Positions 10,955-20,845 of a DNA stretch of 64,000 nt are shown piece after piece (position 1 is the stretch's first letter; each line of letters starts with the position of its first letter). The DNA is taken from contig CAKQOE010000001.1 of assembly GCA_934255545.1 (NCBI GenBank), positions 106,929-170,928 on the forward strand, written 5' to 3'. The translations under genes and the position numbers were made by a program. This stretch comes from an uncultured Clostridia bacterium (GTDB taxonomy: Bacteria > Bacillota > Clostridia > Peptostreptococcales > Anaerovoracaceae). The notes under the pieces were generated by a model, which saw nothing but the letters and a program-made list of their open reading frames with translations, ran no database searches and was not told the DNA's origin.

Positions 10955-11108
10955 TTATTATTATAAATTATATTAGTAGTAGTTATAATAGGGCCTGTGA
11001 ATATGTTGATAACTGCTGTGGACAATGGAATTCTGCGAATCTTTGTTCTTTTTGTCCTGTGTATAACTCGATATTTCTGTTGAAAAGCTGTGGAAAACGT
11101 GTGGATAA
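10955..11108. other. oriC: Replication origin, dnaA-dnaN side: unwinding element and DnaA boxes
   Basis: An A/T-rich segment (10955-10973) leads into TAG-TAG-TAG-TTA-TAA-TAG (10974-10991), which fits the DnaA-trio motif 3'-[G/A]A[T/A]-5' on this strand. A short GGGCC spacer separates it from a run of DnaA boxes in one orientation: TGTTGATAA (11004), TGTGGACAA (11017), TGTGTATAA (11058), TGTGGAAAA (11089) and consensus TGTGGATAA (11100). The order trio - GC spacer - boxes is that of the basal unwinding system described in Bacillus subtilis. Together with the cluster upstream of dnaA it makes a bipartite origin. Confidence 0.82.
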
Positions 11109-11140
11109 ATTTTATGACACTGAAACAGATATCATGGGTA

Positions 11141-12505
11141 TTATTTATCAAGTATAGTAGTTTTCAGTTCAGAAATAAGTTTACGAAGATCCTCATTTGT
11201 TTTCAGATCCTTAGTTATCTTTTCACATGCGTGCATTACGGTAGTATGATCGCGGTTTCCAAAATTTTCACCTATCTTAGGAAGTGAAAGATCTGTCAGC
11301 TCGCGGCACAGGTACATCGCTATCTGGCGTGGATAGGCGAGATTCTTCGTTCTTTTTGCAGAATCGACATCCTGTACGTTTATTCCGAAATGAGCGCATA
11401 CTGTATTTTTTATAAGAGGCGCATCGACCTGACGGTTTGATGTGTCAAACACATCGGTGAGTACTTCTTTTGCCGTTTCCTTTGTAAGCGGCTTATTCAT
11501 CAGGTTTGCGTGAGCTATTACTCTGTTTAGCGCGCCTTCGAGTTCACGGATATTTGTAGTTATCTTATCAGCTATAACAGAAAATATTTCGAGAAGTTCG
11601 CTGTTTACCTGAATATCTTCCATCTCAGCTTTATTTTTTAAGATCGCAACTCTTGTTTCAAAATCAGGCGGCTGAATATCAACAGGAAGTCCCCATTCGA
11701 ATCTTGACTGGAGACGTTTGTCTATGCTTTCTATTTCCTTTGGTGGACGGTCGCTTGAGAGTACGATCTGTTTGTTGTTTTCATAAAGCGTATTAAATGT
11801 ATGGAAAAGCTCTTCCTGAGTACGGTCCTTTTTTTCAATAAACTGGATATCATCGATCATAAGGACGTCTATGTTTCTGTACTTCTGCCTGAACTCATCC
11901 ATTTTCTTATTCTGAATAGCATTGACCAGTTCATTTGTAAACATTTCTGAAGACACGCACAGAACTTTTTTCCCCGGATTGTTCTGCAGGACATAATGTC
12001 CTATGGCATGCATCAGATGTGTTTTTCCAAGTCCTGAATTTCCGTAAAGAAAAAGCGGATTATATGTAGTTGCAGGACTTTTAGCTACCGCAAATGAAGC
12101 AGCATAAGCAAGTTCATTACTCGCTCCGACAACAAATGTACTGAAATTATACTTAGGATTAAGCTGAAGCTCATCATTGCCGGGCCGCTGCATTACTTTT
12201 TCATAGTATTCCTGCTCTTTTGCCGTGGATTCTTTGTCACTGCTGTTCACATCTTCTGATATGAGAAGATTAACAGTAAATTCCTGTCCGTATATTTCAT
12301 ATATCGCTTTCTGAAGGAGCGGTGTATAGCGGTTTGCAAGTATGGATTTAGACATTTCTGAGTATGTGATCAGATCGATAGAGCCCTTTTCTGTATCTAT
12401 TGACTTAAGGACAAGAGGTTTTATCCATGTGTCAAAGCCGGTGGGCAGCATTTCTTTTTTTACAAGCTGGAGAACTTCATTCCATTTTTCGTTATTATTG
12501 TCCAT
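11141..12505 (-). CDS. dnaA: Chromosomal replication initiator DnaA
   Basis: This 454-residue AAA+ initiator binds DnaA boxes and opens the origin. The domain I start is MDNNNEKWNEVLQLVKKEM. Domain III has Walker A GNSGLGKT (155-162), Walker B VLMIDDIQF and the sensor LSSDRPPKEI. The domain IV DNA-binding signature is NFGNRDHTTVMHACEKI. The frame is open further upstream, but ATG 12505, preceded by AAAGGAT, matches the family N-terminus. Upstream frame residues overlap a DnaA box and are unlikely to be translated. Confidence 0.98.
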   Translation of the reverse strand: MDNNNEKWNEVLQLVKKEMLPTGFDTWIKPLVLKSIDTEKGSIDLITYSEMSKSILANRYTPLLQKAIYEIYGQEFTVNLLISEDVNSSDKESTAKEQEYYEKVMQRPGNDELQLNPKYNFSTFVVGASNELAYAASFAVAKSPATTYNPLFLYGNSGLGKTHLMHAIGHYVLQNNPGKKVLCVSSEMFTNELVNAIQNKKMDEFRQKYRNIDVLMIDDIQFIEKKDRTQEELFHTFNTLYENNKQIVLSSDRPPKEIESIDKRLQSRFEWGLPVDIQPPDFETRVAILKNKAEMEDIQVNSELLEIFSVIADKITTNIRELEGALNRVIAHANLMNKPLTKETAKEVLTDVFDTSNRQVDAPLIKNTVCAHFGINVQDVDSAKRTKNLAYPRQIAMYLCRELTDLSLPKIGENFGNRDHTTVMHACEKITKDLKTNEDLRKLISELKTTILDK

Positions 12506-12561
12506 CGCAAATCCTTTTCCAAATCTATAATAAATAAGCCATGAATGCACATATTCATGAG

Positions 12562-12692
12562 TTATCCACAACGATTATAGCATTAATTTTGCGAAATAAA
12601 CATCGTTTTTTAAGCCTTTGAGCGATTTTTATCTAAATATCCACAAAAAACGTTTTTTTCCACATAAAAAATTATCCACACCATGTGCATAA
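12562..12692. other. oriC: Second DnaA-box cluster, upstream of dnaA
   Basis: TTATCCACA occurs at 12562 and 12672, with variants ATATCCACA (12637), TTTTCCACA (12656) and an inverted TGTGCATAA (12684), in an A/T-rich non-coding stretch. It lies between the divergent dnaA and rpmH genes, so it can serve both as an origin subregion and for dnaA autoregulation. Confidence 0.8.
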
Positions 12693-12777
12693 CTAAAAAA
12701 GGCTTTTAAATGGATAAATAAATGAATAAAAAAACGACCGGAGCAGCCGCAGCCGCGGCTGAAAAGTGACATTTTTG

Positions 12778-12806
12778 TTGACATTGACGCATTATGCGGA
12801 TATAAT
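12778..12806 (+). promoter_or_regulatory. Sigma-A promoter of rpmH
   Basis: TTGACA (12778-12783), 17-bp spacer, TATAAT (12801-12806). This is a perfect consensus about 125 bp before rpmH. The long leader suggests post-initiation control or processing. Confidence 0.9.
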
Positions 12807-12933
12807 TAACAGGCAATTGTGCGCGGAGAGTCAAAAATCATTTTTAATATAAAAAGGCTTTAAAACACGATTTAGAGATTTGAGCATGTATAAAAACCAT
12901 GCATTACATAAAATATGACAGGAGGTGTATAGC

Positions 12934-13068
12934 ATGAAACAGACATTCCAGCCTAAGACAAGACAGAGAAAAAAGGAACACGGCTTCAGAAAGAGAATGA
13001 GCACTAAGAACGGCAGAAACGTTCTTAAGAGAAGAAGACTCAGAGGCAGAAAAAAGCTTTCTGCTTAA
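12934..13068 (+). CDS. rpmH: 50S ribosomal protein L34
   Basis: This 44-residue, highly basic protein starts [20 protein letters not shown] and ends GRKKLSA, an unmistakable L34. AGGAGGTG lies 8 bases before the ATG. It is the first gene of the conserved rpmH-rnpA-yidD-yidC-jag-mnmE-mnmG-rsmG series that runs away from the origin. Confidence 0.98.
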   Translation: MKQTFQPKTRQRKKEHGFRKRMSTKNGRNVLKRRRLRGRKKLSA

Positions 13069-13094
13069 TCTCATAACTTAAATATTGAGAAAAA

Positions 13095-13118
13095 GGGGCT
13101 GTCATATAACAGCCCCTT
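13095..13118 (+). terminator. Hairpin between rpmH and rnpA (attenuator-like)
   Basis: GGGGCTGT/ACAGCCCC with a 6-base loop is followed by a weak T-rich tail (TTAATT). It probably reduces read-through from the abundant rpmH mRNA into rnpA. Confidence 0.6.
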
Positions 13119-13276
13119 AATTACGTAAAAGATCATGATGCAGCGATGCATCATATATTTAGCCAAGCCTTTTATGTTAGTGTGCGTGTACAAGTGTCGT
13201 ACATCGCAGCTTATTAAAATCGATAAATTGACAAAATAAAATCGTGCCCGGATTTCGCTTATGAAAAGGAATTTGT

Positions 13277-13609
13277 ATGTTAAGGAAGGATGTTTTAAGA
13301 AAACAGGAAGATTTCAACCGTGTCTATAAAAAAGGAAAATCGGTTGGGGACAGATATGTAGTGATCTTCTGTCTTAAAAATGATCTCGGATACAGCAGAA
13401 CCTCGTATCTCGCAAGCAAAAAAGTGGGCAACAGCGTGCACAGAAACAGAGCCCGCAGGCTTATGCGCGAGAGCGTCAGACTTATCGGCGGCCTGCCGCA
13501 GGGTTATGATTTCATAATAATTGCAAGGAATACAATTAATGAACGTAAATGTGCGGATGTGAAAAAATCTATTGAAGCCGCCCTTAGAAGACTCAAAAAG
13601 AAGACTTAA
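13277..13609 (+). CDS. rnpA: Ribonuclease P protein component
   Basis: This 110-residue basic protein is the cofactor of the RNase P ribozyme that trims tRNA 5' ends. The signature [20 protein letters not shown] (the RNR motif) is present, as is the family start [26 protein letters not shown] lies upstream of the ATG. The gap to rpmH (208 bp) is longer than usual and contains a hairpin. It is followed after 32 bp by yidD. Confidence 0.97.
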   Translation: MLRKDVLRKQEDFNRVYKKGKSVGDRYVVIFCLKNDLGYSRTSYLASKKVGNSVHRNRARRLMRESVRLIGGLPQGYDFIIIARNTINERKCADVKKSIEAALRRLKKKT

Positions 13610-13641
13610 ATTCATTAACAAATCAAAGACAGGTGATTTTA

Positions 13642-13875
13642 TTGAAAGCCATCAAAGGCATTCTCAGTAAGATGATAATTGCAATGATACGCGGTTATCA
13701 GCAGTGTATTTCACCATTTCTGTTACCGGGTAAATGCAGATTTATTCCGACCTGCTCAACTTATTTTATTCAGGCTGTTGAAAAATACGGTCCGTTTAAG
13801 GGAAGCTGGCTCGGCATCAGAAGGATTTTAAAGTGTCACCCTTTTCACAAGGGTGGATACGATCCCCTGAAATAA
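13642..13875 (+). CDS. yidD: Membrane protein insertion efficiency factor YidD
   Basis: This protein of about 77 residues has the family core [22 protein letters not shown] (written here as RGYQQCISP, then [10 protein letters not shown]) and the C-terminal [16 protein letters not shown]. It associates with the inner face of the membrane and assists YidC insertion. The AGGTGA at 13631 fits TTG 13642 (5-base gap) better than the overlapping GTG 13633, so I chose TTG. It lies between rnpA and yidC as in most Firmicutes. Confidence 0.95.
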   Translation: MKAIKGILSKMIIAMIRGYQQCISPFLLPGKCRFIPTCSTYFIQAVEKYGPFKGSWLGIRRILKCHPFHKGGYDPLK

Positions 13876-13900
13876 TGTGGACATGGAGGATTAAATTTTA

Positions 13901-14581
13901 ATGACGAGAATAGTAGCTATTCCACTTGGCTATTTAATGAACGGCATATACAGTCTTGTAGATAACTATGCGTTATCGATCATAATAATGACTGTTATTA
14001 TCCGTCTTATCATCCTGCCTCTTTACAGCATGCAGCTGAAGAGCAATGAGCAGATGATGGCAGTACAGCCTAAGATCAAAGAGATACAGGCTAAGTACAG
14101 AGATAATCCTGAAAAGATGAATGAAAAACTTCAGGAAATATATGAGGAGCACAAGATCAGACCTGCAATGGGATGCTTGCCTCTTCTGATCCAGCTGCCT
14201 ATTATCTGGGGCCTTTTTGCATTACTCAGAAATCCTATGGATTATATAGCTAACTCTGATATGGTCATAGCTGTCCATGAATCATTCTTCTGGATACATG
14301 ACCTTACTCAGCCTGACTTATGGATACTTCCTATAATCGCAGGTGTAGCAACTTATATTTCAATGAGGATAACAACTGTTTCACAGGGTAATAATCCTGC
14401 AAACGCAACTATGAAGGCCATGCAGTATTTCATGCCTGTAATGATCGTCTGGATGGGGCGTACTCTTCCTGCAGGTCTTTGCATGTACTGGATAATGAGT
14501 TACATTTTCCAGATAGTTCAGACAAAGATCATCCGTATGCGCAAAAAAGCAAAGGATAAGAAAGCAGCAGAAAACGCTTAA
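13901..14581 (+). CDS. yidC: Membrane protein insertase YidC/OxaA/SpoIIIJ
   Basis: This 226-residue integral membrane insertase has the Oxa1 core IMTVIIRLIILPLYSMQLKS, whose conserved Arg faces the hydrophilic groove. A cytoplasmic coiled hairpin follows (QPKIKEIQAKYRDNPEKMNE). Four further helices include GCLPLLIQLPIIWGLFALLR and the LPAGLCMYW motif. It is a short form without an obvious lipoprotein signal. ATG 13901 has GGAGG upstream. It is coupled with jag downstream, the usual SpoIIIJ-Jag pair. Confidence 0.95.
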   Translation: MTRIVAIPLGYLMNGIYSLVDNYALSIIIMTVIIRLIILPLYSMQLKSNEQMMAVQPKIKEIQAKYRDNPEKMNEKLQEIYEEHKIRPAMGCLPLLIQLPIIWGLFALLRNPMDYIANSDMVIAVHESFFWIHDLTQPDLWILPIIAGVATYISMRITTVSQGNNPANATMKAMQYFMPVMIVWMGRTLPAGLCMYWIMSYIFQIVQTKIIRMRKKAKDKKAAENA

Positions 14582-14620
14582 TAGTTTGTAAAGTGTATAT
14601 AACGGAGGATTATACAATTT

Positions 14621-15520
14621 ATGGCAGATTATGTAGAAAAATGGGGCGATGATATCGACTCTGCAGTCGAGCTTGCTCTTAAGGATCTCAAGCTTACAAG
14701 AGATCAGGTAAATGTAACTGTCCTCGAGCAGCCTTCAAAAGGTTTCCTCGGTCTCTTCGGAAGCAAGCTTGCAAGAGTAAGAGTTGAAAAGAAGCCTGTT
14801 GAACCTGTGAAGCCTATAGTTCCTGAAAAAACTGCAGAACCGGAAGTAAAAACTGCTTTAAAAGAGTCTGCTCCGATAACAGTTGAAAATAAAGAAGCTC
14901 CGACAGCTGAGGTCAGTGAAGGACATGAAGTCCGTGAAGCTCGCCCTGAAAGGAAGCCTTCTCATAAAAACAACAATTACGAGGGAAAAAACAGAAAGCA
15001 CGGTTCTTCTAATCTCCCTAAGATGATGACAAAGTTCACACTTACAGCAGAAGACACTGATGCAGAACCTGCTCAGGATGCTCCGGCTGTAAAGTTTGTT
15101 GAAGAGATAGCAAAAAATATGGATCTTACGCTTACAGCAGAAGCTGCGATCAAAGATTCAACTTTATACATCAACCTTGTGGGCAAGGATGTAGGCTCTC
15201 TTATAGGTAAGAGAGGCCAGACTCTTGATTCTATACAGTACCTTGCAAGCATAGTACAGAATAAGGACGGCGGAAAGCACACAAGAGTTATCATAAACGC
15301 TGAAAGATACAGAGAAAAGCGTGAAAAAACTCTGCAGCAGCTGGCCAAGAGACTTTCTGACAAGTGCATAAAGTCAGGAAAGAGTGTAAGACTGGAGCCT
15401 ATGAACCCATATGAAAGAAAGGTCATCCATTCTACTCTTCAGAACAATCCGAGAGTTACAACAAGAAGTGAAGGCGTTGAGCCGAACAGACGCGTAATAA
15501 TCGAGCTTGTAAAGAAATAA
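14621..15520 (+). CDS. jag: RNA-binding protein Jag/KhpB
   Basis: This 299-residue protein has the Jag-N domain at residues 1-60 (KWGDDIDSAVELALKDLKL and EQPSKGFLGLFGSKLARVRV). A low-complexity Glu/Lys/Pro linker follows, then a KH domain with VGSLIGKRGQTLDSIQYLAS (GKRG is the GxxG-type loop), and a C-terminal R3H domain with MNPYERKVIHSTL and RVIIELVKK. It binds RNA, partners KhpA, and influences cell elongation in Firmicutes. It is the last gene before a terminator. Confidence 0.95.
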   Translation: MADYVEKWGDDIDSAVELALKDLKLTRDQVNVTVLEQPSKGFLGLFGSKLARVRVEKKPVEPVKPIVPEKTAEPEVKTALKESAPITVENKEAPTAEVSEGHEVREARPERKPSHKNNNYEGKNRKHGSSNLPKMMTKFTLTAEDTDAEPAQDAPAVKFVEEIAKNMDLTLTAEAAIKDSTLYINLVGKDVGSLIGKRGQTLDSIQYLASIVQNKDGGKHTRVIINAERYREKREKTLQQLAKRLSDKCIKSGKSVRLEPMNPYERKVIHSTLQNNPRVTTRSEGVEPNRRVIIELVKK

Positions 15521-15548
15521 TTGTACAGAAATATCATTTGAATTAAAA

Positions 15549-15588
15549 TAAAGGGTGTCGTGTTTCTTATTTAACCGGCACCCTTTAA
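15549..15588 (+). terminator. Terminator after jag
   Basis: AAAGGGTGTCG...CGGCACCCTTT with a 14-base loop and T/A-rich tail. Confidence 0.75.
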
Positions 15589-15713
15589 ATTTACAGTAAA
15601 TACTGCTTGCACAGCATAGCTGCGCCCGGGGCGCAGAAATGATACGAAAAAATATTTTAAATATTAATTATTATTGGAAAGATAATACGGGATCGATAAA
15701 AGAGGAAAATGAT

Positions 15714-17195
15714 ATGGATCATACAATAGCTGCTATAGCAACTGCTCCCGGAGAGGGAGGAATAGGAATAATCCGTATAAGCGGATATGATTCATTTGAT
15801 ATATTGAAAAAGATATTCAGATTTAAATCAGGCAAGGTCATGTTATCGGCAGAGCCGAGGCGGATGATATACGGAAATATAATCGATATATTCAAGGAGC
15901 ATGATCAGCAGTCACCGGGATCAGCAGAAAATGAAGATCGCTCTGCAGAAAAAATAAGCGCAGATATTATAGATGAATGCATGGTCGTATACATGAAGGC
16001 ACCGCACACATATACAGGTGAAGACGTTGTAGAGATACAGTGTCACGGGAGCATAATATCACTCAGAAAGATACTGACGCTCGTGCTTAAGTGCGGAGCG
16101 GAGCTTGCTGAGAGAGGAGAATTCACAAAGCGTGCTTTTCTGAACGGAAGAATAGATCTTTCACAGGCTGAAGCTGTCATAGATATAATAAAAGCAAGAT
16201 CGGAAACAGGATATGATGCGGCAGTAGCGCAGCTGCAGGGCGCGCTTTCAAGAAGAATAAAGGCTATAAGGAAAAATATGGCAGACTTGCTTGCAGATAT
16301 AGTGGCACATATAGAATATCCTGAAGAGGATCTTGAAGAACTGACTTATGCTCAGATAATAAACTCGCTTGATAGCATAAAAGCTGATATAAAAAAGCTC
16401 GCAGATACGTCTGATACAGGACGCGCCTTGCGCGACGGACTGAAAGTAGCTATAGTAGGCAGACCAAATGTAGGAAAATCATCGCTCATGAATGCGGTGC
16501 TCCGCGAGGAAAGAGCCATAGTTACGGATATTCCGGGAACAACAAGAGACACGATAGAAGAAGCTGCATCAATAGGCGGTATACCGGTAAGGATCATAGA
16601 TACGGCCGGGATCCGAGATACTGATGATACCATAGAAAAAATAGGCATAGAAAAAAGCCGCGAATCAATGATGCAGGCTGATGTCGTGCTGATGATGGCA
16701 GATGGGTCACATAAGCTGTCAGATGACGATATCGATATAATCAGATTGATCACGATCACAGGAAAAAAATGTATTTTTATAATAAATAAATCAGATCTTG
16801 AGCAGGTGACAGACAGAAATTCTATGATCGATGCACTTTGCATGATGCCGGAGGCATCGCAGGGATATATTTCAGATCCGTGCATTATTACTATGTCAGC
16901 TGTTTCCGGAGATGGGATAGACGAGCTTCGCAATGAAATAAAGCGCATAGTTTACAATGGTGAAGCTGCCCCGAGTGACGATCTGCTCATAACTGATGTG
17001 CGTCATGAAGAAATACTGAGAAACGCTCTCGGACTGCTGGGTGATGCGCGAGGAATGCTTGAAAACGGTGAAGCGCTTGATTTTGCTGAGAGCGACATAC
17101 GCGAGTCATGGATGCTTCTTGGCGAGATAACGGGCGAAGCTGTCACAGATGATATAGTAACTGAAGTTTTCTCAAGATTTTGTCTTGGCAAATAA
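15714..17195 (+). CDS. mnmE: tRNA-modification GTPase MnmE
   Basis: With MnmG it forms the enzyme that installs (carboxymethyl)aminomethyl groups on U34 of certain tRNAs. It has an N-terminal tetrahydrofolate-binding domain (DHTIAAIATAPGEGGIGIIR), a helical domain, and an inserted G domain with GRPNVGKSSLMN, DIPGTTRD, DTAGIRD and NKSD. It ends with the conserved Cys motif FCLGK. At 493 residues it is longer than the usual ~455 because of an insertion near residue 60-85 (QQSPGSAENEDRSAEK). I chose ATG 15714 because family members start there; the frame is open 75 bp further up. Confidence 0.97.
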   Translation: MDHTIAAIATAPGEGGIGIIRISGYDSFDILKKIFRFKSGKVMLSAEPRRMIYGNIIDIFKEHDQQSPGSAENEDRSAEKISADIIDECMVVYMKAPHTYTGEDVVEIQCHGSIISLRKILTLVLKCGAELAERGEFTKRAFLNGRIDLSQAEAVIDIIKARSETGYDAAVAQLQGALSRRIKAIRKNMADLLADIVAHIEYPEEDLEELTYAQIINSLDSIKADIKKLADTSDTGRALRDGLKVAIVGRPNVGKSSLMNAVLREERAIVTDIPGTTRDTIEEAASIGGIPVRIIDTAGIRDTDDTIEKIGIEKSRESMMQADVVLMMADGSHKLSDDDIDIIRLITITGKKCIFIINKSDLEQVTDRNSMIDALCMMPEASQGYISDPCIITMSAVSGDGIDELRNEIKRIVYNGEAAPSDDLLITDVRHEEILRNALGLLGDARGMLENGEALDFAESDIRESWMLLGEITGEAVTDDIVTEVFSRFCLGK

Positions 17196-17231
17196 TATAT
17201 TGTTAGAAATTTATGGAAGGTCAGGTTCAAT

Positions 17232-19118
17232 ATGGAACATTATCTGATGGGTGAATACGACGTTATAGTCGTCGGAGCAGGACACGCCGGATGTGAGGCT
17301 GCACTTGCTCCTGCAAGGATGGGGCTCAAAACACTTATGCTTTCTATAACACTGGAAGCTATAGCTATGATGCCATGCAATCCGTCGATAGGCGGAACAG
17401 GAAAGGGTCATCTTGTTCGAGAGATAGACGCTCTCGGCGGTGAGATGGGCCTTAATATCGACAGGACATTTATACAGAGCAGGATGCTCAACACAGCAAA
17501 GGGACCTGCAGTACATTCGCTCAGAGCTCAGGCTGATAAGCAGCTTTACCACGAATCTATGAAAAAGGTCATAGAAAATACTGAAAACCTTGATATGAAG
17601 CAGGCTGAAGTAACGGAGATCGTTGTTGAGGACGGACGCGTTACAGGCATAGTAACAAGGACCGGAGCACTGTATAAGGCAAAGGCTGTTATCATAGCTA
17701 CAGGAACATTCCTGCGCGGAAAGATATTTATCGGTGAGTCATCGTATTTTGGGGGTCCTAATGGTATGGCGCCTTCGATGGAGCTTGCTGACAGTCTCAG
17801 AGAGCATGGCATACCTCTGCGCCGTTTCAAAACAGGCACGCCTGCGCGTATAGACGGTAAAACGATAGATTATTCAAAAATGACAGTCCAGCATGGAGAT
17901 GAAAGGATAGTTCCGTTCTCATTTATGAATGAAGATCCGGGAGAAAATAAAGTAGATTGCTGGCTTTCATACACTAATCCTGTAACGCATGAAATAATCA
18001 GAAATAATTTTCATCGCTCCGCTCTGTTTACCGGGGAAATAGAAGGCGTAGGTCCGCGATACTGCCCATCTATCGAAACAAAGATAGATAGGTTTAAGGA
18101 TAAGGAAAGACATCAGCTCTTTGTTGAACCTGAAGGACTTTCTACTGACGAAATGTATATACAGGGTATGTCATCCAGCCTGCCTGAAGACGTACAGGTA
18201 CAGTTTTACCGCTCTATAGCCGGTCTGGAAAATGCCGTTATAGTGCGTCCTGCTTACGCAATAGAATATGACTGCATAAATTCTCTTGATATAAAAACTA
18301 CGCTCGAAAGCCGTATTATAGAAAACTTGTTTTTTGCAGGACAGACGAATGGAAGCTCAGGCTATGAGGAAGCTGCAGCGCAGGGGCTCATGGCAGGCAT
18401 AAACGCCGCACAGAAGGTAAAAGGCGAGCCGCCGTTCATACTTGACCGATCAGAGGCATATATCGGAGTCCTCATCGATGACCTTGTAACAAAGGGAACG
18501 GAAGAACCGTACCGTATAATGACATCTCGTGCCGAGTACAGACTCCTGCTCAGACAGGATAACGCTGCAGACCGTCTTACAGAAAAATCATATAAGATCG
18601 GCCTGGCCACAGAAGAAAGATATCAGCGTTATCTGCAGATAAAGAATGAAACAGAAGCAGAAATAAAAAGGCTTGAAAATACTACCGTCGGCCCGGCCGA
18701 CGCAGACGAGTTCCTGATCTCAGTAGGAAGCTCACCGCTTCAGAACCGTGTTTCATTAGCTGACCTGTTGAGAAGGCCGCAGGTAACGTATGAAAATCTG
18801 GCAGCTATCGACCACGAAAGACCGGCTCTGTCATATCACAGCCAGGTACAGGTACATGTAAATATAAAATATGAGGGATATATATCAAAGCAGCTTAAGC
18901 AGATAGAAAAATTTAAGAAGCTTGAAAACAGAAAGCTACCGCATGATATGGATTACTCGCAGCTTGACGGGCTGCGCCTTGAAGCGCGTGAAAAGCTCAA
19001 TGCATTCAGACCTGATTCTGTAGGGCAGGCTTCCAGAATATCGGGAATATCACCGGCTGACATAAATGTTCTTCTCATTCATCTTGAGAGGATGAGGCAT
19101 AAAGGAATGGAGAAGTAA
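17232..19118 (+). CDS. mnmG: tRNA uridine-5-carboxymethylaminomethyl synthesis enzyme MnmG
   Basis: This 628-residue FAD enzyme is the partner of MnmE. The dinucleotide-binding motif [16 protein letters not shown] is at the N-terminus, followed by the family signatures [20 protein letters not shown] and [12 protein letters not shown]. The C-terminal helical domain ([16 protein letters not shown]) binds MnmE. It is 36 bp downstream of mnmE and 4 bp before rsmG. Confidence 0.97.
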   Translation: MEHYLMGEYDVIVVGAGHAGCEAALAPARMGLKTLMLSITLEAIAMMPCNPSIGGTGKGHLVREIDALGGEMGLNIDRTFIQSRMLNTAKGPAVHSLRAQADKQLYHESMKKVIENTENLDMKQAEVTEIVVEDGRVTGIVTRTGALYKAKAVIIATGTFLRGKIFIGESSYFGGPNGMAPSMELADSLREHGIPLRRFKTGTPARIDGKTIDYSKMTVQHGDERIVPFSFMNEDPGENKVDCWLSYTNPVTHEIIRNNFHRSALFTGEIEGVGPRYCPSIETKIDRFKDKERHQLFVEPEGLSTDEMYIQGMSSSLPEDVQVQFYRSIAGLENAVIVRPAYAIEYDCINSLDIKTTLESRIIENLFFAGQTNGSSGYEEAAAQGLMAGINAAQKVKGEPPFILDRSEAYIGVLIDDLVTKGTEEPYRIMTSRAEYRLLLRQDNAADRLTEKSYKIGLATEERYQRYLQIKNETEAEIKRLENTTVGPADADEFLISVGSSPLQNRVSLADLLRRPQVTYENLAAIDHERPALSYHSQVQVHVNIKYEGYISKQLKQIEKFKKLENRKLPHDMDYSQLDGLRLEAREKLNAFRPDSVGQASRISGISPADINVLLIHLERMRHKGMEK

Positions 19119-19122
19119 TGAT

Positions 19123-19830
19123 ATGGAAATGTTAAAGCAGGCAATGGAAGCGTTTGGGTACGACAGCTCCGCTGACACACTCGGACGTTTTGAAAAATAT
19201 ATGCAGCTGATACTTGAGTGGAATGAAAAGGTAAATCTTACAGCTATAACTGAAAGAGACGAATTTATAAAAAAGCATTTTATAGATTCGCTCTGCTGCC
19301 TTCCTCACGAAGAGTACAAGCAGTCTGAGACTGTTATCGATGTAGGGACCGGAGCCGGATTTCCGGGAATGCCGTTGGCTATAGTTTCACCTGACAAGAA
19401 GTTCCTTCTTGTTGATTCTCTCAATAAAAGAATAAAGATACTTAATGAGATAATAGATGAGCTTGGTCTGAAAAATGTAGAGGCTGTTCATGGAAGAGCA
19501 GAGGAGCTTGCCAGAAACAAGCTTTACAGAGAGCAGTTCGATATATGCGTATCGCGTGCAGTATCCAGATTATCAGTCCTTTCGGAATATTGTCTGCCTT
19601 TTGTGAAAAAGGGTGGATGGCTTGCCGCTTATAAAGGACCCGATGCTGACCGTGAGATAGATGATGCTCGTTCAGCACTCGGAAAACTCGGTGGAAAAGT
19701 GATCGAAATAAAGAATACTGAAATGGATCAGTTTGGGATATCACATCGCATCGTATATATACAAAAGACGATGAATACTCCTAAAATATATCCGAGAAAG
19801 GCCGGAACTCCTGAAAAAAAGCCACTTTAG
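19123..19830 (+). CDS. rsmG: 16S rRNA (guanine-N7) methyltransferase RsmG
   Basis: This 235-residue class-I SAM methyltransferase modifies G527 of 16S rRNA (E. coli numbering). Motifs LILEWNEKVNLTAI, HFIDSL, the SAM loop VIDVGTGAGFPGMPLAI and later SRAVSRLSVL are characteristic. The gene overlaps the mnmG operon end and is closed by a strong terminator. Confidence 0.97.
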   Translation: MEMLKQAMEAFGYDSSADTLGRFEKYMQLILEWNEKVNLTAITERDEFIKKHFIDSLCCLPHEEYKQSETVIDVGTGAGFPGMPLAIVSPDKKFLLVDSLNKRIKILNEIIDELGLKNVEAVHGRAEELARNKLYREQFDICVSRAVSRLSVLSEYCLPFVKKGGWLAAYKGPDADREIDDARSALGKLGGKVIEIKNTEMDQFGISHRIVYIQKTMNTPKIYPRKAGTPEKKPL

Positions 19831-19859
19831 GAGTTTCTTAACTTAAAATTAAGAAATAA

Positions 19860-19918
19860 GATCGCCGCCAGCGTCATACAAGTATGACACTGGCGGCGAT
19901 CCTGTATTTTTTGATATA
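19860..19918 (+). terminator. Strong terminator after rsmG
   Basis: A nearly perfect 20-bp stem starts GATCGCCGCCAG and ends CTGGCGGCGATC, followed by a T-rich stretch. Confidence 0.9.
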
Positions 19919-20020
19919 TAGTGGTGATTTATGTCGATATCTTTACACCCGGATGATGCATATTAAGAGTTATATTTTTCTTAGGAAAATGATGCTGCGG
20001 ATAATGAGAGGGGCGATATT

Positions 20021-20845
20021 GTGTTTATAGGAAAAAAAGGTGGACCGACATTTATAAATATAAATGCTGTAGATGTTAATCCTAATCAGCCAAGGACTGA
20101 TTTCGAAGATGATGTGCTGGATGAATTATCTGAGTCTATAAAGGAGTTTGGTATAATTCAGCCGCTTATAGTTAAAAGGATGAATAAGGACAGATATGAA
20201 CTTATAGCAGGTGAACGCAGATTACGCGCGGCGACGCGCGCAGGGCTTGAAACTGTTCCTGTGATAGTACGTGAAGCAGATGAACAACAGTCAGCATTAA
20301 TAGCTCTTATTGAAAATGTTCAGAGAGAAAATCTTTCATTCCTTGAAGAAGCGAGAGCTTATAAAAAGCTTATGGAGGTGCACGGACTTACTCAGACGAT
20401 GATCGCACAGAAAGTAGGCAAAAAACAGTCAACGATATCGAATAAGCTTAGATTGCTTTCGCTGCCTGATGATATACAGAAGGTGATAACTGAGAACAAA
20501 TTGACGGAGAGGCACGCAAGGGCTCTGCTCAAGGTAGAGGACGAAGAAATGCGTCATTACATAATAGAACGTATAATCAAGAATAATCTGAACGTAACGC
20601 AAAGTGAAAAGCTTATAAACGATATATTAAGTAAACAGGAAAACAGCAGGCACGGAGGCGAGCGCATACACTTTATAAATTACAGGTTATATGTAAATAC
20701 GGTAAAGAAAGCTTTTGCAACTATATTTGAGTCTGAGAAGAATGCTCAGTTCTTTCAGGAGGATAAAGGTGATATGGTCGAGATGAGGATACTTATACCT
20801 AAGAGATCAGAAAATGCATTATGCAGGAAGGCAGGCGGCGAATAA
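20021..20845 (+). CDS. noc: ParB/RepB/Spo0J-family nucleoid occlusion protein Noc
   Basis: This 274-residue ParB paralogue upstream of parAB is the usual place of Noc, the CTP-dependent DNA clamp that blocks division over the nucleoid. It has the N-terminal CTPase motifs PNQPRTDFEDD and LIAGERRLRAATRAG, then ENVQRENLSFLEEA and a helix-turn-helix LTQTMIAQKVGKKQSTISNKLRLL. It begins with GTG at 20021. I found no clear Noc-binding consensus in the window. Confidence 0.88.
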   Translation: MFIGKKGGPTFININAVDVNPNQPRTDFEDDVLDELSESIKEFGIIQPLIVKRMNKDRYELIAGERRLRAATRAGLETVPVIVREADEQQSALIALIENVQRENLSFLEEARAYKKLMEVHGLTQTMIAQKVGKKQSTISNKLRLLSLPDDIQKVITENKLTERHARALLKVEDEEMRHYIIERIIKNNLNVTQSEKLINDILSKQENSRHGGERIHFINYRLYVNTVKKAFATIFESEKNAQFFQEDKGDMVEMRILIPKRSENALCRKAGGE

